From positions 1,488,001-1,552,000 of the forward strand of contig NZ_CP178543.1 of NCBI RefSeq assembly GCF_047276495.1: DNA of 64,000 bases. The letters are read 5' to 3'. This DNA is from Capilliphycus salinus. Lineage in GTDB: Bacteria > Cyanobacteriota > Cyanobacteriia > Cyanobacteriales > Microcoleaceae. A program made the position numbers and the translations under genes. Under the pieces are notes generated by a model. It was not told where the DNA came from. It was given only the letters and a program-made list of their open reading frames with translations, and did no database searches. Of the stretch, positions 61,465 to 64,000 are shown in pieces. Every line of letters starts with the position of its first letter. Position 1 is the first letter of the stretch.

Positions 61465-62343
61465 ATGCTTTTTCCGATCAACTCAAAACTTGTCCAACTA
61501 CCTACCTTAAATATGCTTGTTAGAAAGAAAATTGATTGCTATCCTATCGCCACCATTTTGCTAGTTTTAGGGATTGATTTAGTCATTTTTCTGTTTAGCC
61601 CTTCTGTGTTGCTCCCGATCATTTGGATGCTCTTAAGCCTTAACATTAAGGGATGGATTTGTAGTTGGAACCATAATCACCAACACTACAAGTTCTTTAG
61701 TGTTAACTGGGCTAATCGTCTAATTGAACTCATCATGGGGTTGCACACGGGAATTGTTGGAGAAGCTTGGGTTTTACATCATACCCTTGGGCATCATCTT
61801 AACTATTTAGATCAATCTAGAGATGAATCTGCTTGGAAAACCCCCCAAGGTAGACTAATGTCACGTCTAGAATATACTTTTAAGGTTGGCTTTTTGGCTT
61901 ATCCTACAGCATTAAAGGTAGGGGAAAAGCATCATCAATCTTGCAACAAGCTGATTCAAAATATGCTGCTAACCGCATTAATTTTAAGCTTACTTTCCTC
62001 AATCAATTGGATTAATACGTTGATTATATTTATTATTCCGATGGTCATCTTGTTATTTATGGTTGTTTATGTAACTTATGATCATCATGCTGGATTAGAT
62101 CAGCAAGACCCATATAAAGCTACCTACAACATTACCGATCGCTGGTATAACTTTTTTACTTGTAATTTGGGCTACCACACTGCTCATCATCTTCAATGTG
62201 GCCGACACTGGAGTGAACTACCTCAGTTACATGAAGAAATCAAAGATAAAATCCCACCTCATTTATATCGAGAAGCAGGCTTTCCATTTAGCTTAATGAC
62301 AAAAGTTGAGCAGAAATTAACACAGATTCTAACTGGAGCTTAG
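61465..62343 (+). CDS. Fatty acid desaturase-family membrane protein
   Basis: 292 aa with multiple spans. The three histidine clusters of membrane di-iron desaturases/hydroxylases are present: HNHQH, HHTLGHH and HTAHH (with HH near YDHHAGLD). Spacing fits acyl-lipid or alkane-type enzymes. Flanks are AT-rich with repeats on both sides, and the gene has an AT-leaning codon use unlike psbA. Substrate unknown; could be a lipid- or metabolite-tailoring desaturase. Confidence 0.88.
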   Translation: MLFPINSKLVQLPTLNMLVRKKIDCYPIATILLVLGIDLVIFLFSPSVLLPIIWMLLSLNIKGWICSWNHNHQHYKFFSVNWANRLIELIMGLHTGIVGEAWVLHHTLGHHLNYLDQSRDESAWKTPQGRLMSRLEYTFKVGFLAYPTALKVGEKHHQSCNKLIQNMLLTALILSLLSSINWINTLIIFIIPMVILLFMVVYVTYDHHAGLDQQDPYKATYNITDRWYNFFTCNLGYHTAHHLQCGRHWSELPQLHEEIKDKIPPHLYREAGFPFSLMTKVEQKLTQILTGA

Positions 62344-62421
62344 ACTAAAGCTAACTCAGATTAAACACTTGCATCACCTCCTAGTTATACTATACATAAA
62401 ATCTAAAAATCGTCTACGGCT

Positions 62422-62493
62422 TTTTAGCTCGCACGGGGAATAAATTCCCGCAGCGCACTAAACCCCCATAGTTAAAAACTAGGGACGCTGTGC
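62422..62493. other. Hairpins upstream of the Uma2 remnant
   Basis: GGGAATAAATTCCC is a perfect short palindrome. The segment GCGCAC...GTGCGC pairs across a central ACTAAACCCCC region. Could be the end of a transposon or a small RNA; no protein coding seen. Confidence 0.4.
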
Positions 62494-62607
62494 GCGGTTT
62501 TGCTAGATCAGATTGTACTCACCGATGGGGATATGCTGCAAGTTCCAGAATTGCTTCCCGGTTGGGAATTACCCATTCAGGAGATTTGGGCGCCGGAGTT
62601 TGATTAA
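62494..62607 (+). pseudogene. C-terminal fragment of a Uma2-family (DUF820) protein
   Basis: In one frame the sequence reads LTDGDMLQVPELLPGWELPI then WAPEFD and a stop, the C-terminal signature of Uma2-type restriction-endonuclease-fold proteins. No upstream part or start codon remains; hairpin-rich DNA abuts its 5' end. Confidence 0.6.
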
Positions 62608-62682
62608 AAACAGCCATCGCGCTTTTGCTCTCAATGCACAACCAAGCTAGATTACATTACCCTATAGATTAAATCGATTAAG

Positions 62683-63900
62683 ATGCGTCCCCACAGATTT
62701 TTTAAAAACATGGTGAAACAGCTTACCTCGCCCTATTCTGCGACTTGGACTAGCAACTTGGCCGACATTCCCAAATCTGAATGGGATGCTTTGGCAATGC
62801 CCTTAAAAACGCCCTTTTTTGAATGGGACTGGCTGCACAATATGGAATCTTCTGGAAGTGCAACCGGACGTGCGGGTTGGCTTCCCCATCATCTCACGGT
62901 TTGGCGCGATGGTCAACTGGTCGGAGCGGCGCCGTTGTATATTAAAGGTCACAGTCGGGGTGAATTTGTTTTCGATCATCAATGGGCGGATTTGGCCTAT
63001 CAGCTTGGGGTAGAATATTATCCTAAAATGTTAGGAATGTCGCCGTTTACTCCGGCTGAAGGCTATCGATTTTTGATTGCACCGACGGAAGATGAAGAAG
63101 AATTGACGGCGTTTATGGTGCATGAAATTGACCGCTTTTGTATGAACAATAATATCTCGGGTTGCAATTTTCTTTATGTCGATCCGCAGTGGAAAGCGTT
63201 AATGGAACGGCACGGATTTATGGCTTGGTTGCATCACAGTTATATTTGGACGAATCAAGGCTTTAATTCTTTTGATGACTATTTGCAGGTTTTTAATGCC
63301 AATCAGCGCCGCAATATTAAACGGGAACGCAAGGCGATCGCCAAAGCCGGATTGCAAATGAAAACGTTAACGGGGGATGAAATTCCCAAGTCTTTCTTTA
63401 GTTTAATGTATCATTTTTATGCCGATACTTGCGATAAGTTTGGCTGGTGGGGAAGTAAATATTTAACCCGAAAGTTTTTTGAACAACTCCATCACGACTA
63501 TCGCCATCGGGTGGTATTTGTGGCGGCTTATAGCGAACAGGACGAACGGGAACCGGTGGGAATGTCGTTTTGTTTAACGAAAGGCGATCGTTTGTACGGT
63601 CGCTATTGGGGAAGTTATCAAGAAATTGATTGTTTGCATTTTAATGCTTGTTATTATTCTCCGATAGAATGGGCGATTAATAATGGCATTCAAAGCTTCG
63701 ATCCGGGTGCGGGCGGACGGCACAAAAAACGTCGGGGTTTTCCGGCGATGGATAATCACAGTTTACACCGATTTTATGATAACCGTCTGAGTAAGATTTT
63801 ACAGTCTTATATCGGCAAAATTAACGCAATGGAACAGCAAGAAATTGATTACGTGAACGAAGATTTACCGTTCCGTCAGCAGGAGGAAAACAGTCAATAA
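62683..63900 (+). CDS. DUF482/COG3146 acyltransferase-fold protein
   Basis: 405 aa. Matches the peptidoglycan-biosynthesis-like N-acyltransferase family: SEWDALAMPLKTPFFEWDWL, GAAPLYIKGHSRGEFVFDH, FNANQRRNIKRERKAIAKAG, and the C-terminal SFDPGAGGRHKKRRGF. GNAT/FemAB-like fold, exact activity unknown. An approximately 25-residue N-terminal extension precedes the conserved start. Confidence 0.88.
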   Translation: MRPHRFFKNMVKQLTSPYSATWTSNLADIPKSEWDALAMPLKTPFFEWDWLHNMESSGSATGRAGWLPHHLTVWRDGQLVGAAPLYIKGHSRGEFVFDHQWADLAYQLGVEYYPKMLGMSPFTPAEGYRFLIAPTEDEEELTAFMVHEIDRFCMNNNISGCNFLYVDPQWKALMERHGFMAWLHHSYIWTNQGFNSFDDYLQVFNANQRRNIKRERKAIAKAGLQMKTLTGDEIPKSFFSLMYHFYADTCDKFGWWGSKYLTRKFFEQLHHDYRHRVVFVAAYSEQDEREPVGMSFCLTKGDRLYGRYWGSYQEIDCLHFNACYYSPIEWAINNGIQSFDPGAGGRHKKRRGFPAMDNHSLHRFYDNRLSKILQSYIGKINAMEQQEIDYVNEDLPFRQQEENSQ

Positions 63901-63918
63901 TTCCGGGGTTTACCGGCT

Positions 63919-63982
63919 TGTAGGGGCGGGTTCTAAATTCATCTATGTTTCTAATCAACAACTTCTATAAACCCGCCCTTAA
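63919..63982. repeat. Inverted pair of the GGGGCGGGTT dispersed repeat
   Basis: TAGGGGCGGGTT (63920) and AAACCCGCCCTTA (63969) flank an AT-rich loop, just after the last gene. Same family as the copies at 42867-43035. Confidence 0.8.
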
Positions 63983-64000
63983 AGGTTGATCTAGGTTATA

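Larger units (their letters stand above)
62344..62682. other. Spacer with hairpins and a gene remnant (about 340 bp)
   Basis: Includes the hairpins (62422-62493) and the Uma2 remnant (62494-62607). The remaining stretch before the ATG at 62683 contains no clear ribosome-binding site. Confidence 0.5.

Overview
The window is chromosomal DNA from a cyanobacterium, most likely a filamentous one of the Oscillatoriales type (the order is inference). Genes that show this directly are psbA (D1), psbH, psbN, ntcA, ycf34, the iron-binding futA/idiA, bestrophin- and DUF3084-type proteins, and many palindromic HIP1 octamers (GCGATCGC). Intergenic DNA is rich in the short dispersed and tandem repeats common in large filamentous cyanobacterial genomes. 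No rRNA, tRNA, CRISPR array, prophage or complete insertion sequence was found.

Layout. 1-7.4 kb: a signalling pair (hybrid histidine kinase followed by a response-regulator adenylate cyclase), sodB, small genes and a protein with ChW-like repeats. 7.4-11.7 kb: metallo-beta-lactamase-fold hydrolase, aroC, the divergent psbN/psbH pair, tatA, pth. 11.8-16 kb: a PIN toxin-like pair, a REP-rich spacer, a TPR-CHAT protein and a YqgF-like nuclease. 16-21.7 kb: DUF3084 coiled-coil protein, ntcA, fabI, hisB, an EF-hand protein and a 56-aa membrane protein gene. 21.7-22.7 kb is repeat-rich and nearly gene-free. 22.7-31.8 kb: CCA-adding enzyme, ycf34, Ser/Thr kinase-tsaB, an RTX-CAP secreted protein, a TPR protein, cobS. 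32-38.4 kb: tgt, a frameshifted pentapeptide-repeat gene, an unusual structured repeat element, a nuclease/esterase pair. 38.4-43.9 kb: a palindrome cluster, bestrophin, purB, VanX-like dipeptidase, a NrdG-like radical SAM activase, an SH3 protein. 44-51.6 kb: a NACHT NTPase converging on a MoxR-like ATPase, a RibD-type reductase, a hydrolase, futA, a pentapeptide protein, a YraN protein. 51.7-57 kb: queA, rpmF, an amidohydrolase, psbA. 57-64 kb: a 1238-residue membrane hydrolase, a GC-rich repeat mosaic, a fatty acid desaturase, a Uma2 remnant and a DUF482 acyltransferase-fold protein.

How genes fit together. Most are unlinked housekeeping genes, as is usual in cyanobacteria. Plausible functional units are the kinase-cyclase pair (cAMP signalling), the photosystem II genes psbN/psbH and psbA, tgt and queA (queuosine in tRNA), tatA with a Tat-signal FutA, and overlapping or tightly spaced pairs (PIN/partner, kinase/tsaB, nuclease/esterase, pth/small protein).

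Nothing here is a clear-cut new system. The best leads are: a 36.7-36.9 kb element with an 8-bp hairpin whose 9-nt loop is perfectly complementary to a downstream segment, between inverted AT-rich repeats; a one-base slip in a G6 run that splits a pentapeptide-repeat gene; a REP-like palindrome in frame inside the CHAT protein; ChW-like repeats lacking the signature tryptophan; and the NACHT/MoxR neighbours.
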